Of a stretch of 64,000 bases of DNA, positions 34,759 through 43,963 are shown in pieces (the stretch's first letter is position 1; each line of letters starts with the position of its first letter). The notes under the pieces were generated by a model that was not told the origin of the DNA, did no database searches, and saw only the letters and a program-made list of their open reading frames with translations. The DNA is from Sphingopyxis italica (GTDB taxonomy: Bacteria > Pseudomonadota > Alphaproteobacteria > Sphingomonadales > Sphingomonadaceae): positions 62,001 to 126,000 of the forward strand of contig NZ_JAATIT010000004.1 in the NCBI RefSeq assembly GCF_011926545.1, in the 5' to 3' direction. Both the position numbers and the translations under genes were made by a program.

Positions 34759-35430
34759 ATGACATACCATCTCGCACCTCATATGAGCTATGGACTGCTC
34801 GGACACCGGGCCGTTCTGCTTGATCTCGCTGCTGACCGCTATCTGTTGCTCGGCGACCGCGAAGCTGCGGCTCTGACCGCGCTGGGTTCTTCAGAGGCGC
34901 CGTACTCGTCGCCCTTGGTCGAAAAGCTCATGGCCCGACACCTGATTTGTACCGGTCCAAGAGCAGCAATCTCCCCTGTCCACCAGCCCGCACCGCTCGC
35001 AAGTGCCCTCGAAATGGACGGCAGCAGCAGCAGTGTTTCATCTTTGGAAGCGATCGGGTCCGTCGCCCGCGCCCGGTTCTCACTTCGCTTCTCGGGCCTT
35101 GCAAAGACAGTGATGCGGTGGCGCAGCCTCCGGGCGCAATGCACCAAAGGTATTGGGGGACGTGAAGGCCTTGCTGAAGATGCCGAACGCGCCGCCTCTG
35201 TCGCGCGAGGCTTCGCCGAAACGCGGATCGCAGTTCCAGCACGCCGGCTTTGCGTCCCGGACAGCCTCGCACTTGCCCGCTGCCTCTGGAAGCGTGGCAT
35301 AGCGGCAGATGTCTATTTTGGTGTCCAGCTTGATCCGCTCCTGGCTCACAGCTGGGTCCAGAGCGATAGCCTTGTCCTGTCGGACCCGCTCAATATTGCC
35401 GCGGATTACACGCCGGTGTTCAAGCTTTGA
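34759..35430 (+). CDS. Lasso peptide B protein: fused RRE (B1) and leader peptidase (B2)
   Basis: A 223-residue McjB-like protein. Residues 1-80 form a PqqD-like recognition element that binds the leader (MSYGLLGHRAVLLDLAADRYLLLGDREAAAL). Residues about 110-223 form the transglutaminase-like protease, with a Cys-His-Asp triad at C165 (RRLCVPDS), H197 (LAHSWV) and D209 (LSDP). It cleaves the leader after Thr-x so the cyclase can act. It begins 45 bp after the precursor and its stop overlaps the cyclase start. The weak ribosome site before the ATG contrasts with that of the precursor, as expected for a catalytic product. Confidence 0.92.
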   Translation: MTYHLAPHMSYGLLGHRAVLLDLAADRYLLLGDREAAALTALGSSEAPYSSPLVEKLMARHLICTGPRAAISPVHQPAPLASALEMDGSSSSVSSLEAIGSVARARFSLRFSGLAKTVMRWRSLRAQCTKGIGGREGLAEDAERAASVARGFAETRIAVPARRLCVPDSLALARCLWKRGIAADVYFGVQLDPLLAHSWVQSDSLVLSDPLNIAADYTPVFKL

Positions 35431-37148
35431 GTCTGCGTCTCGCCCTCGTCGATGGCGTTGCCGCGCTCCGGCGGCTGCCGTCGGGCCTGTTACCCCTTGC
35501 TTCGGTCGGAACCGCGCGCCTTGTCGGAGACGGTGCTACTCCGCTGACCGTCGCCGGAACGGTCGCTTTGGTTGGCTGGGCCTTTCTTCGCGACGGCTTT
35601 GCTCCATGCACAGATCTGTCCGAGGAGCAGGCCGCACAGATCGTCGCAACACGCGGCGCCTGGGCACTTTCGTCGCTATGGGGTCATTACATACTTTGCT
35701 GGTCGGATGAGGCGGGTACGGTCTATCTGCTCCGATCGCCGGTCGCCGGGCCGCCGATCTTTCATACGCGTGGTCATGAGGGTCAGCGGATCGACGTTAG
35801 CGGCGCGGCAAGCTACTGCGCCTTCACCGATCTCGCCCTCGCCCATTCGCTCGGCTTCGGCCGTGGCGGACCCGATCCAGCACGCGTCGACGCGGCGCTC
35901 CGCTACCCCTTCTTTCGTGGACCAGCCACCGAGATCGTTGGGGTCAACGAGATTGTACCCGGTGAAATCGTGGAGTTTGCGACCGGCCGCCGTCAGGTCG
36001 GTAGCTGGTCGCCGTGGGACCACAGCGTTCAGCCCCCGCGTCGGGTCGCAGCCTACGAACTCCGCCAGCTTGTCGGAGCCGTTACCGGGGCGTGGGGGCG
36101 CCGCTTCGATCGCATTCAGCTTGAGTTGTCTGGGGGGCTCGACAGCTCGATCGTCGCAACCTGCCTTGCGGGTAGCGGGGTGCAATGGCGCGGGATGACA
36201 TTGGCGACGAGTGAGCCGGATGGCGACGAGCGACCCTATGCACGCGCGGTCACTGATCGCCTCGGCGCCGAACTAGCCGAGCGATGGCGGCCGGCTCCCG
36301 GCGATCCCTTGGCGATGCCCGACCGGCTCAGGGTGCGTCATGGCGGCTTTGGCCTGCTCGCGCCGAGCGACGCTGTTTTTCTCGAAACCGCACGCGCCTA
36401 TGGCGCCGATGCCATTTTCACCGGCGCTGGCGGCGATAACGTGTTCGGCTATATTACCTCGACGGCACCGATCCTCGATGCTCTTCGCTACGCTGGTCCG
36501 CTCGCGGCGTGGCGCGCCGCTGGCGATCTCGCCCGGATGGCCCACGACAATAGGTGGAAGGCGCTCGTCTTTGCCGCGCGACGCGTACTTACTCCGCCGC
36601 CGGCCTGGCCGATCGACGCCACGCTTCTGTCACAGCGCTACGCGGGGCCGATGCCGGCACACCCTTGGACCGCCGATGCCGGCCGCGCTGCGCCAGGCCA
36701 AAGGGTGTATGCAACGAGCCTGTTCCTGACGCAGTCATTCGTAGATGCTTACGATCGGGCTCTGGCCCTACCGATGATTGCGCCCTTGCTGTCGCAGCCG
36801 CTCGTCGAGTTCGGGCTAGGGATAGCGAGTTGGCAGTGGGGTGAGGGCGGACGGGATCGCGCGCTGGCACGTCGCGCTTTTGGCGCTGAGCTTCCTCGCG
36901 AAGTTCTCACGCGGCGTAGCAAGGGCCGCATATTGTCGATTTTCCTGCCGGCGTTCGTCGAACATCGCGAGCGGCTCAGGCCCTTCCTGCTAGATGGCTG
37001 GATGGCGGGCGCCGGCATCCTCGATCTGGACGCGATGAGGGGAATGCTCGATGGCGGGGCAGCCGATCCTGTCACGATTCTACGGATACTCGAAATCGCG
37101 GACATGGAAGGATGGGCGCGTTCCGTTACCGCTGCACCCAGGCCTTGA
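35427..37148 (+). CDS. Lasso peptide cyclase (asparagine-synthetase-like C protein)
   Basis: A 573-residue McjC-like lasso cyclase. The N-terminal half has the glutamine-amidotransferase fold without the catalytic N-terminal Cys, as usual for lasso cyclases. The C-terminal half carries the ATP-pyrophosphatase motif SGGLDSS at 235-241 and AIFTGAGGDNVFGY further on. It adenylates the ring Glu/Asp side chain of the core and closes the macrolactam. The start is a TTG overlapping the stop of the B gene (TTGA), indicating tight coupling. It ends the plus-strand operon; no dedicated ABC exporter (D gene) follows. Confidence 0.92.
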   Translation: MSLRLALVDGVAALRRLPSGLLPLASVGTARLVGDGATPLTVAGTVALVGWAFLRDGFAPCTDLSEEQAAQIVATRGAWALSSLWGHYILCWSDEAGTVYLLRSPVAGPPIFHTRGHEGQRIDVSGAASYCAFTDLALAHSLGFGRGGPDPARVDAALRYPFFRGPATEIVGVNEIVPGEIVEFATGRRQVGSWSPWDHSVQPPRRVAAYELRQLVGAVTGAWGRRFDRIQLELSGGLDSSIVATCLAGSGVQWRGMTLATSEPDGDERPYARAVTDRLGAELAERWRPAPGDPLAMPDRLRVRHGGFGLLAPSDAVFLETARAYGADAIFTGAGGDNVFGYITSTAPILDALRYAGPLAAWRAAGDLARMAHDNRWKALVFAARRVLTPPPAWPIDATLLSQRYAGPMPAHPWTADAGRAAPGQRVYATSLFLTQSFVDAYDRALALPMIAPLLSQPLVEFGLGIASWQWGEGGRDRALARRAFGAELPREVLTRRSKGRILSIFLPAFVEHRERLRPFLLDGWMAGAGILDLDAMRGMLDGGAADPVTILRILEIADMEGWARSVTAAPRP

Positions 37149-37188
37149 TTACCGGGCGGTCGCCGAGACTGGTCCGCGTCGATCGACC

Positions 37189-37224
37189 GTGCCGGGCGCA
37201 TGCCGGGGTGCGTGCGCCCGGCAC
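37189..37224. terminator. Bidirectional hairpin between convergent lasso operons
   Basis: GTGCCGGGCGCA (37189-37200) and TGCGCCCGGCAC (37213-37224) are perfect 12-bp complements around a 12-base loop. It lies between the cyclase stop and the isopeptidase stop and so may end both transcripts. Confidence 0.65.
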
Positions 37225-37228
37225 GATC

Positions 37229-39196
37229 CTAGCGCGCGGAGACGGGCAAGGACTGTCCCGCGCGATAGTGGCGCCAGCGTCGGTATTGCTCGGCCTTTTC
37301 GGGCTCATCATCTTCCTCGCCCTTGAGCCAGAAGCGATACCAGTCGAGGTTGCGCTCGTAGGACGCGCGCTTGTGCGCGGGCTGGTATTTGATGTGCAGT
37401 TCATCGGCAAACACGACCATCTCGGCAGGCCTGCCCGCACGCCTTAGCCGCGTGTGGAGCTCGACGTTTGACTGCGCCTCGGATTCGGGGACCTGCATCA
37501 GAAGCGGCGTGGCGAGGGATTCAATGTCCCAGAGGGGTGTGACGGTCTTCCAGCGATCGGGAGTAGCTTCAGGCGGGCCGAGCCCCCAGATTTCTTCAAG
37601 GACGGAGGTGAAGCCGCGATCGGGAAGGGCATTCATCCAGTAATAATGCGGCGAGATTTGTCCCGAGGCGATCGTGGCTGCGGCGAATCGCCTCGACTTC
37701 CGAATCGCCCAGAGCGCGACCGACGAGCCGAAGCTGAGCCCGCCGATGCCGACGCGCGAGGGGTCGATCTTCCCCTGCGCTGCCAGTTCGTCGAGTGCCG
37801 AACCGATCGTCTTGAGCGCAAGATTGTAGGAGCCTTCCATCCCTGCCGCGCGCGGGGCACGAACCGCGTCGATGCACAGCACCGCAATGCCATGTTCGGT
37901 GAGTGGTAGCATCGGGATCTCGTCGCCCGACCCTCCTTTCAGGAAGCCCTCGCACGTATAATAGTGCACGACGACTGGTAGCGGGCCATTTGTATCGATC
38001 GGCTTCAGAAAATAGCCGGTAAAGCCGCCAGGCCACGTCATCGGTTCTGCCTTCGCTGCGATCCGGGCCGCGAGCGCACGATTGGGTTCGGCCAGCACTT
38101 GCGTTCGCCCGGATGCAAAATCGGTGCGAACGAGACGCGGTGGCACGAGCGGCTGCGCGTCGGCACAGTATAGTGCATCTTCACCAACGGCGCAGCGCGG
38201 CGGCTGGCCGGGCACGCGGAGCGCCCCGCTGGTGACCGTCAGCCGCTTCGCTTCGGATTCTCCAACAGTCCACAGCCAGACAGTCTCTCGTTCGCTGCTG
38301 TCCTTCACGAACAGGAGGAGCGCATCGTGGTTGCCGCGCCATGCGACAGCGCGAAGCTTGCCTGACCGGCATGGCGCCGCGACGCAGGCGACGACGCGTC
38401 CGTCTGCACGCGTGACGCGAAGTCGCTGCTCGCTCCTCTCTTCGACGATCTCGGCAATGTCGCCGTTCGCGGCGCGGCTCTCGAGGCCCTGTCCGGGTGC
38501 GGATGGCGCAGGACGATGCGCCGGATCGCGCGGCATGAGCGTCTTTTCGGTTGCCTCGACGTTCCAGAGAATGCGGCGATTGTCGAACCAGGGCGAGGAA
38601 AACCGACGCATCACGCGTCTGCCGTCCTCTATTACCCCGCCAGCGATCGGTTGGTTGAGATTGATGCTTCCGTCGACGAGAACCCCGTCGCGGTATGCCG
38701 AAGACTCGGCTTTCGCGATTGCGGAACGCGTGGCTCCGATGCTGTATTTTAGTTCGCGGCCATCGCCGGACGGCCCGAATTCGGTGATGTCGGCTTCGTC
38801 CACGACCTCTCGTTCTAACGGCATGTCGTCGCGCCAGTGCCAGATACCCTGCACGCCGTCCTTTAGCGCGAGGTAACGAAACCCGCCGCTGTCCGCATCC
38901 CAAACAGGTGCTGTCTCGGCGAGGGCGCCGCTCGCGTCAGGGCGTGCTACGCCGCCGTCGAGGAGAACCGGGGTGCTCCGTCCGTCAATATCGGCGACGT
39001 GCCATCGCAGCTTCACGACATTTTCGTCGACCGACGGAAGGCTCAGGCGCCAAGCTATTCGGCGACCGTCGGGCGAGAGCGTCGGCGCAGTGATGTCCGA
39101 AACCTCGACGAGGTCGCGTGTCGTGACCGGCGCACGGACGCCTTGGTCGGGCCCGGCGGCGGCGGCCGCGGCAAGCAGGCCGGCGAACACTACCAT
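37229..39196 (-). CDS. Lasso peptide isopeptidase (prolyl-oligopeptidase family)
   Basis: A 655-residue S9-type serine hydrolase with a signal sequence (MVVFAGLLAAAAAAG). The N-terminal beta-propeller begins APVTTRDLVEVSDITAPTLSPDGRRIAWRLSLP, the pattern seen in lasso isopeptidases such as AtxE. The C-terminal alpha/beta hydrolase has the nucleophile in GGLSFGSSVALWAI (Ser at about 488) and the catalytic His in DELHIKYQPAHKR. It opens the ring amide of the lasso peptide. The start overlaps the end of the receptor gene by seven bases; an upstream-open frame reads antiphase receptor sequence. It is the last gene of the minus-strand uptake operon. Confidence 0.9.
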   Translation of the reverse strand: MVVFAGLLAAAAAAGPDQGVRAPVTTRDLVEVSDITAPTLSPDGRRIAWRLSLPSVDENVVKLRWHVADIDGRSTPVLLDGGVARPDASGALAETAPVWDADSGGFRYLALKDGVQGIWHWRDDMPLEREVVDEADITEFGPSGDGRELKYSIGATRSAIAKAESSAYRDGVLVDGSINLNQPIAGGVIEDGRRVMRRFSSPWFDNRRILWNVEATEKTLMPRDPAHRPAPSAPGQGLESRAANGDIAEIVEERSEQRLRVTRADGRVVACVAAPCRSGKLRAVAWRGNHDALLLFVKDSSERETVWLWTVGESEAKRLTVTSGALRVPGQPPRCAVGEDALYCADAQPLVPPRLVRTDFASGRTQVLAEPNRALAARIAAKAEPMTWPGGFTGYFLKPIDTNGPLPVVVHYYTCEGFLKGGSGDEIPMLPLTEHGIAVLCIDAVRAPRAAGMEGSYNLALKTIGSALDELAAQGKIDPSRVGIGGLSFGSSVALWAIRKSRRFAAATIASGQISPHYYWMNALPDRGFTSVLEEIWGLGPPEATPDRWKTVTPLWDIESLATPLLMQVPESEAQSNVELHTRLRRAGRPAEMVVFADELHIKYQPAHKRASYERNLDWYRFWLKGEEDDEPEKAEQYRRWRHYRAGQSLPVSAR

Positions 39197-42126
39197 GCGA
39201 GCACCGCCTGGAGCGCCATCGTTCGCCCGAGCGCGTTCGCCTGCTCGGGATCGTAGCCGATCGCCGAGCCAATCGCCTGGAAGCGCGCGTAGGGAGGATC
39301 GCGGTCGAAGAGATTGTTGATGCTGAGCGCCAGACGGAGTGATCTGCCGCCCTGATCGCCGCCGCCCGCGATCCGGGCGCCGAGCTGGAGATCGACCGTT
39401 GTCCAGCATTTTACCCGTTCCTCGGGGGTGACCGTTCGGTTGCGATAGCTGCCGACATGGTTGATCCCGACTCCGCCGTCGAACGCGCCGAGCGTGAAGC
39501 CCGCGCGTCCGCGCAAGCGCAGTTTAACCGGGTTGCCGAGAGTGCCGACGACATTGTTCGGTGCCGCGGTTTCAATCAGCCTGTTGTCGATCTCGAACAG
39601 TCGGCTGCCGCCGAAGGAAAGGTCCAAGTGACCGTTGCCGATGGAGCGGCTGTAGCCAAGGTCAAAATCGAGCCCGCGGACGCGCGACGATGAGAGATTG
39701 CGCGTGCGAACGTCAATGATTGCGCGCACGTCGCTTGGTGCGGCACCGATCGCATTCGAAAAGCTTGGATTGGCGAAGTAGGCGGCAACGGTCGCGGGAT
39801 CGGGATTGTCCTCGATTAACGGCGCGTAGATTTCGCGCGCAACGAGGAAGTTGCGGAACTCGGCCGACCCCGAGGCAATGCGGCCGCGGTAGTCGATGTT
39901 GAACCAGGTCAGCGCAAGCTTTGCGCCGGGGAGGAACGTGGGTTCGAAATCCATTCCGGCGGTCCAGCTCGTCGCCTTCTCTGGACCGATGTCCGGTCGG
40001 AAACCGAACAATGCGAGCACGACTGACTGACCTGTAGGCGACGCCGGGTCTGCAACACGGATCGCTTGGTAGCGGGCGTTTGCAGTGCCGACGAGCTCGT
40101 CGAAGAACGGAGCGCGAAACGAGCGGCCGTAAGAAGCGCGAAGCGTGAGGCCTGAGAATGGCGTCCAACGGATGCCCGCTTTTGGATTGGCTGTGTCGCC
40201 GACGTCCGAATAATCTTCGTAGCGTCCCGCGATCGAGAGTGCGAGTTCGCCGGGGAACGCGCCGCTCGAATCGAAGATGGGCAGTGCGAGCTCGGCATAG
40301 AGCGAACGCACGACCCTCTTGTCGGGGAGCCCTGGGATGCCGTCGGTGCGCGGCGCGGCGCCGACGAGGTCGCTTGTCTGAATATATGTGAGTCGATCGC
40401 GGCGGTATTCGGCGCCGAACGCGAGCTTGGCTTCGCCGGCAGGGACTTGGAAGAGCGGGCCGTCGGCACGCAACGCGCCTGTCCACACGCGGTAGCGCGT
40501 ATCAACCGCGAGGCTGCCCCGAAGTCGGTCGATCAGCGCTGGATCGTTCACCGCGCCGTCTCCGAAAGGGTTGAGCGCGGTCGCGAGCGACGCCGCCGAC
40601 GCCGCCTGAGGCAGACGCGTGAAGTGGATCAGATTTACACCGTCATAATGTTCGCGCTGCAGGCCGTATCCGCCCGCGAGTTCCACCTCCCAGCTGCCAA
40701 GAGCTGCCCGCGCACCGAGCGCGGCGTTGAGCGCGCGGACGCGGCCGCGCACGCCCTCGGGCCCAAAATCGGCCGAGGGGTCATAATAGACTGTAACCGG
40801 CTGGCCTGTACCGATGGGATCGACATAGTAAGGGTTCGCCGGTGTGACGGTGAGCGGCATAGTGCCATTGAGCCGTCGACGTGCTTCGAAGCGTCGGTCG
40901 GCATAAAGGCCCCGTGCGAACAGCGTAAAATTCTCGCCTATCGCCTGTTCTGCGCTCCCATAAATGCTGGCGTTCTTCTGCTTCGGTAGGATGTCGATGT
41001 TCCGCCGAGCATCGCCGCGCTGGAAATCGCTGCTCGGGATGAGTTGCGCGGGCGTGAGTGCGGTGCCGTCTTGGCCACGCGGAATCTGGAATCGTTGGCC
41101 GTTGGCGGCGACGATCGTGCCGGGGTTGTTGTAGTTGGATCGGAGATCGGGGCCGCCGAAGGGCCGGAGATCCTCGGTCGCAAATGCGCGTTGCGTCGAG
41201 GGCAGATTGCCGCGCTGGTAGTATTCGACCGCGACCACAACGTGGCCCGTGGACCACCCTGTCCCGACTATCTGGCTGAGCTGGACTTCGCCATATGCGC
41301 CGTCAGCGGTTCCAGCGCGCAGCCTTGTCTCGGCGCCTTCGAAGCGGTTACGGAAGCGGACGTTGACGACGCCCGCGACTGCGTCTGACCCGTAGATTGC
41401 CGACGCGCCATCGGTGAGGATTTCGACCCGCTCAATCGCCGCGGACGGCACTAGCGACAGATCGGCAAAGGCGCCCGATGCGCCGCCGAGCGATGGGCGA
41501 GTAGCGTCGAACAAGGTCAGTGTCGCGCCGGGGCCGAGTCCGCGGAGGTTGATCGACGAGCCGAAACCGATGTTGCTGAGGCTGTTACCGCGACCGCTCA
41601 TTCCAATATTGGCTTCAGTGGGTCCGCCCGAGAAATTCTGCGGGATCGTTTGGATGAAATCGGCGAGTGTCGCGCGGCCGCTGCGATCAAGTGCATCGCG
41701 GTCAATTGTCATAAGCGGCGACCCGACGGGGCCCGCACCGCGAATGCGCGAGCCAGTAACGATGATGGCTTCGCTCGAAGGTACCTCAGTCGAACTGAGG
41801 CCCACCGCATCGACGTTTCCCGATCGAAGCACCCAGGCCCCTTCGACAAGTTCAATCGTCAGGCCCGTGCCGGACAGGAGCCGCGAAAGGGCTTCGTCGG
41901 GAGAGAGCCGCCCGCGGACCCGGTTGCTGCGTCGGCCTTCAAGCAGGCTCGAAGCCGCGATGACCTCGCGGCCGGAAATGTCCGAATATTTGCGCAGCGC
42001 GTCGCTAAGGCGCTGTGCCTCGATATTGTATGTCTGCTCGCCCGTCTGCGCACACGCGTTGGGTGCGTAAAGTGCGGTCGCCGATACGCCCGAAGCCAGA
42101 ACGGCCGCGAAAAATTTCATCGTCAT
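39190..42126 (-). CDS. STN-domain TonB-dependent receptor of the lasso cluster
   Basis: A 978-residue receptor. After the signal peptide, residues about 33-97 form an STN (secretin/TonB N-terminal) signalling domain (YNIEAQRLSDALRKYSDISG, then LSPDEALSRLLSGTGL). The TonB-box-like EAIIVTGSRIRG and the plug (ERVEILTDGASAIYGSDAVAGVVN) follow, then a long barrel. STN receptors signal through a FecR protein and an ECF sigma factor, both encoded just upstream. Its ligand is most likely the lasso peptide, by analogy with isopeptidase-containing clusters. GGAGGG precedes the ATG, and a second in-frame ATG lies two codons on. Confidence 0.93.
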   Translation of the reverse strand: MTMKFFAAVLASGVSATALYAPNACAQTGEQTYNIEAQRLSDALRKYSDISGREVIAASSLLEGRRSNRVRGRLSPDEALSRLLSGTGLTIELVEGAWVLRSGNVDAVGLSSTEVPSSEAIIVTGSRIRGAGPVGSPLMTIDRDALDRSGRATLADFIQTIPQNFSGGPTEANIGMSGRGNSLSNIGFGSSINLRGLGPGATLTLFDATRPSLGGASGAFADLSLVPSAAIERVEILTDGASAIYGSDAVAGVVNVRFRNRFEGAETRLRAGTADGAYGEVQLSQIVGTGWSTGHVVVAVEYYQRGNLPSTQRAFATEDLRPFGGPDLRSNYNNPGTIVAANGQRFQIPRGQDGTALTPAQLIPSSDFQRGDARRNIDILPKQKNASIYGSAEQAIGENFTLFARGLYADRRFEARRRLNGTMPLTVTPANPYYVDPIGTGQPVTVYYDPSADFGPEGVRGRVRALNAALGARAALGSWEVELAGGYGLQREHYDGVNLIHFTRLPQAASAASLATALNPFGDGAVNDPALIDRLRGSLAVDTRYRVWTGALRADGPLFQVPAGEAKLAFGAEYRRDRLTYIQTSDLVGAAPRTDGIPGLPDKRVVRSLYAELALPIFDSSGAFPGELALSIAGRYEDYSDVGDTANPKAGIRWTPFSGLTLRASYGRSFRAPFFDELVGTANARYQAIRVADPASPTGQSVVLALFGFRPDIGPEKATSWTAGMDFEPTFLPGAKLALTWFNIDYRGRIASGSAEFRNFLVAREIYAPLIEDNPDPATVAAYFANPSFSNAIGAAPSDVRAIIDVRTRNLSSSRVRGLDFDLGYSRSIGNGHLDLSFGGSRLFEIDNRLIETAAPNNVVGTLGNPVKLRLRGRAGFTLGAFDGGVGINHVGSYRNRTVTPEERVKCWTTVDLQLGARIAGGGDQGGRSLRLALSINNLFDRDPPYARFQAIGSAIGYDPEQANALGRTMALQAVLAW

Positions 42127-42215
42127 TCATCCCTCCCGTGCGGCCGATTTTGGCCGTGTGAAGGGAAAAAATGACGGGTGCTCCGAACACCCTATGGGTT
42201 TTTCTTGGGTGTGCC

Positions 42216-43136
42216 CTACTCGGATTTCGCGCCGAGAATCGGTCCGTTCGCACCGAACTCGACCTTGAGATCGAGCGCGGCGCCGAGCTTCAGCGCAAGC
42301 TTCCGGGCATCGGTCACGTCGAAGCGCCCCGTCACCTGCAGCGATGCCAGCGCCGGATCGGCCAAGCTGATCTTGACGCCATTCTCGCGGCCCGCGCGGT
42401 CGAGGATCGCACCAAGCGGGAGATTGTCGGCCCACAGCGATTTGGCCGGCGCGTTGGCCTGCTCGTCCGCTATCGGCTGGGGGCCGGTCGACCTGACCTC
42501 GGCGCGTTCGCCGGGACGGAGGCGAAGCGCCTTTCCGCCTTCAAGGCGCCGCACCTCGACCGAGCCTTCGACCAATGCGATGCGCGGAACATCCGCGCGG
42601 AGATCGACCTCGAAGATGGTGCCGAGCGCGCGCGTGACTGAATCTCCGGCCTCGACGAGGAAGGGACGCGATGCGTCGTGTGTGACCTCGAACCTGGCGC
42701 GGCCGTCATGCAGAATGACGCGGCGTTCGCCGTCCGAGAAGCGCGTCTCGATGCGGGCGCCGTCCATCAGTGTCACGCGCGTCCCGTCGGCGAGCTGGCT
42801 CTCGCCTTGCGCCGAATTGGTGGCGATGATCGGCTGATCGCTGTCGCGGCCGACCAGATACCATGCGAATCCGACTGCGATCACCGCAGCGAGGAATGTG
42901 GCGAACGCCCATCGCCGCCCGCCGGGTTCACGCTCCCGAGCGTCGGCCCGCACATCGGCCGCGATCCGCGCGGTCGACATGTCTCCAGCCCAGGTCCAAT
43001 TGTCGCGCGCTTCGTCATAAGCCTTGGCATTGCCCGGCTTGGCCAGCCATTCGTCGAACGCTTCCCGGTGCAATTCGGCATCGGGTCCCATCATCTTGTC
43101 GAGCCAGGCGGTGGCTTCGCTATCGGCGCGGCTCAC
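42216..43136 (-). CDS. FecR-type anti-sigma regulator
   Basis: A 306-residue single-pass membrane protein. The cytoplasmic N-terminus (about 1-70) has the FecR_N pattern AWLDKMMGPDAELHREAFDEWLAKPG with conserved WTWAGDMSTARI. One membrane helix follows (WAFATFLAAVIAVGFAWYL). The periplasmic FecR domain (SQLADGTRVTLMDGARIE, then FLVEAGDSVTRALGTIFEVDLRAD) and a C-terminal STN-like region end the protein. It should relay occupancy of the STN receptor to the sigma factor. Its ATG overlaps the sigma stop, and the receptor begins 89 bp downstream, which suggests a separate sigma-dependent promoter in that gap. Confidence 0.92.
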   Translation of the reverse strand: MSRADSEATAWLDKMMGPDAELHREAFDEWLAKPGNAKAYDEARDNWTWAGDMSTARIAADVRADAREREPGGRRWAFATFLAAVIAVGFAWYLVGRDSDQPIIATNSAQGESQLADGTRVTLMDGARIETRFSDGERRVILHDGRARFEVTHDASRPFLVEAGDSVTRALGTIFEVDLRADVPRIALVEGSVEVRRLEGGKALRLRPGERAEVRSTGPQPIADEQANAPAKSLWADNLPLGAILDRAGRENGVKISLADPALASLQVTGRFDVTDARKLALKLGAALDLKVEFGANGPILGAKSE

Positions 43137-43711
43137 TGCTTACCCCGCGCGCGCTTGATGGCGGCAAGGGCTTTGGTCATGTGGCTTTCGACCGTCTTCA
43201 CGCTGATTCCCTTGATTCGAGCGATCTCGGGATAGCGTAGTCCTTCGAAGCGATGCATCAGGAAAATCTCGCGCGTGAGCGGAGATAGCCTCGAAATGGC
43301 TCTTTCTGCCCGGCGAAGGACGTCGCGCGCTTCGAGCGCCGCGTGTGGGTCACTCGCTCCCTCATGCTCGTCACTGAAACTGTCGTGCTGCGACCGGTGG
43401 CGGCGCCCGTCGGCGCGACCATATTCGGCGAGGAGCATCCGGGCGCTCTTCACGAGATAGGCTCCGGGGCCTTCGACCAGCGCAGCGAGGCCGCCGCGCG
43501 CACTCGCAAAGCGGCTGAAGACTTCCTGCACAAGGTCGCCGACATCTTGGTTCGGGGCGCGTCCGCGGAAGAAGCGGGTGATGTGCGGCCGGTGCTCGGA
43601 GTAGATCGCCTCGATGCGCGCCGAGCGCCCGACCCGCTCCCAATCCTCTGGCGGCAAGGGGTCGCCGCCGGCAATTCCCGGTCGCTCGCTGTCCTTGTCC
43701 TCGAAGTCCAT
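43133..43711 (-). CDS. ECF sigma factor of the lasso uptake operon (FecI-like)
   Basis: A 192-residue FecI-type sigma factor. Region 2 is seen as YSEHRPHITRFFRGRAPNQDVGDLVQEVFSRF. Region 4 is seen as LSPLTREIFLMHRFEGLRYPEIARIKGISVKTVESHMTKALAAI. I start at the ATG at 43711; a TTG at 43777 in the same frame would add 22 residues that do not resemble a sigma N-terminus. It overlaps fecR by the ATGA pattern. It probably activates the receptor/isopeptidase genes when the lasso peptide is present outside. Confidence 0.9.
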   Translation of the reverse strand: MDFEDKDSERPGIAGGDPLPPEDWERVGRSARIEAIYSEHRPHITRFFRGRAPNQDVGDLVQEVFSRFASARGGLAALVEGPGAYLVKSARMLLAEYGRADGRRHRSQHDSFSDEHEGASDPHAALEARDVLRRAERAISRLSPLTREIFLMHRFEGLRYPEIARIKGISVKTVESHMTKALAAIKRARGKQ

Positions 43712-43963
43712 ACCTGCCGCCTTCCCGTTCGGGACGAAGGCGGCAAGCCGGGCGTTGAGAACTTGCTTAGCGAACAAGCGCCGCCGCCTTTAGCCCGAGG
43801 GCTTGGACATGCGCAGCGGCCACCCGGCAGGATGGATCAGGAAAAATCAAACTAAGCAGGTTCTCACGCCTGGCACCGTGCGCCTTGCCCGATGCGGGAC
43901 AAAGCATAGCCCCGAGCTTGCCGCTTGCAAGCCGGCAGTGCGGGAGATGGATCCAGATCGAGT

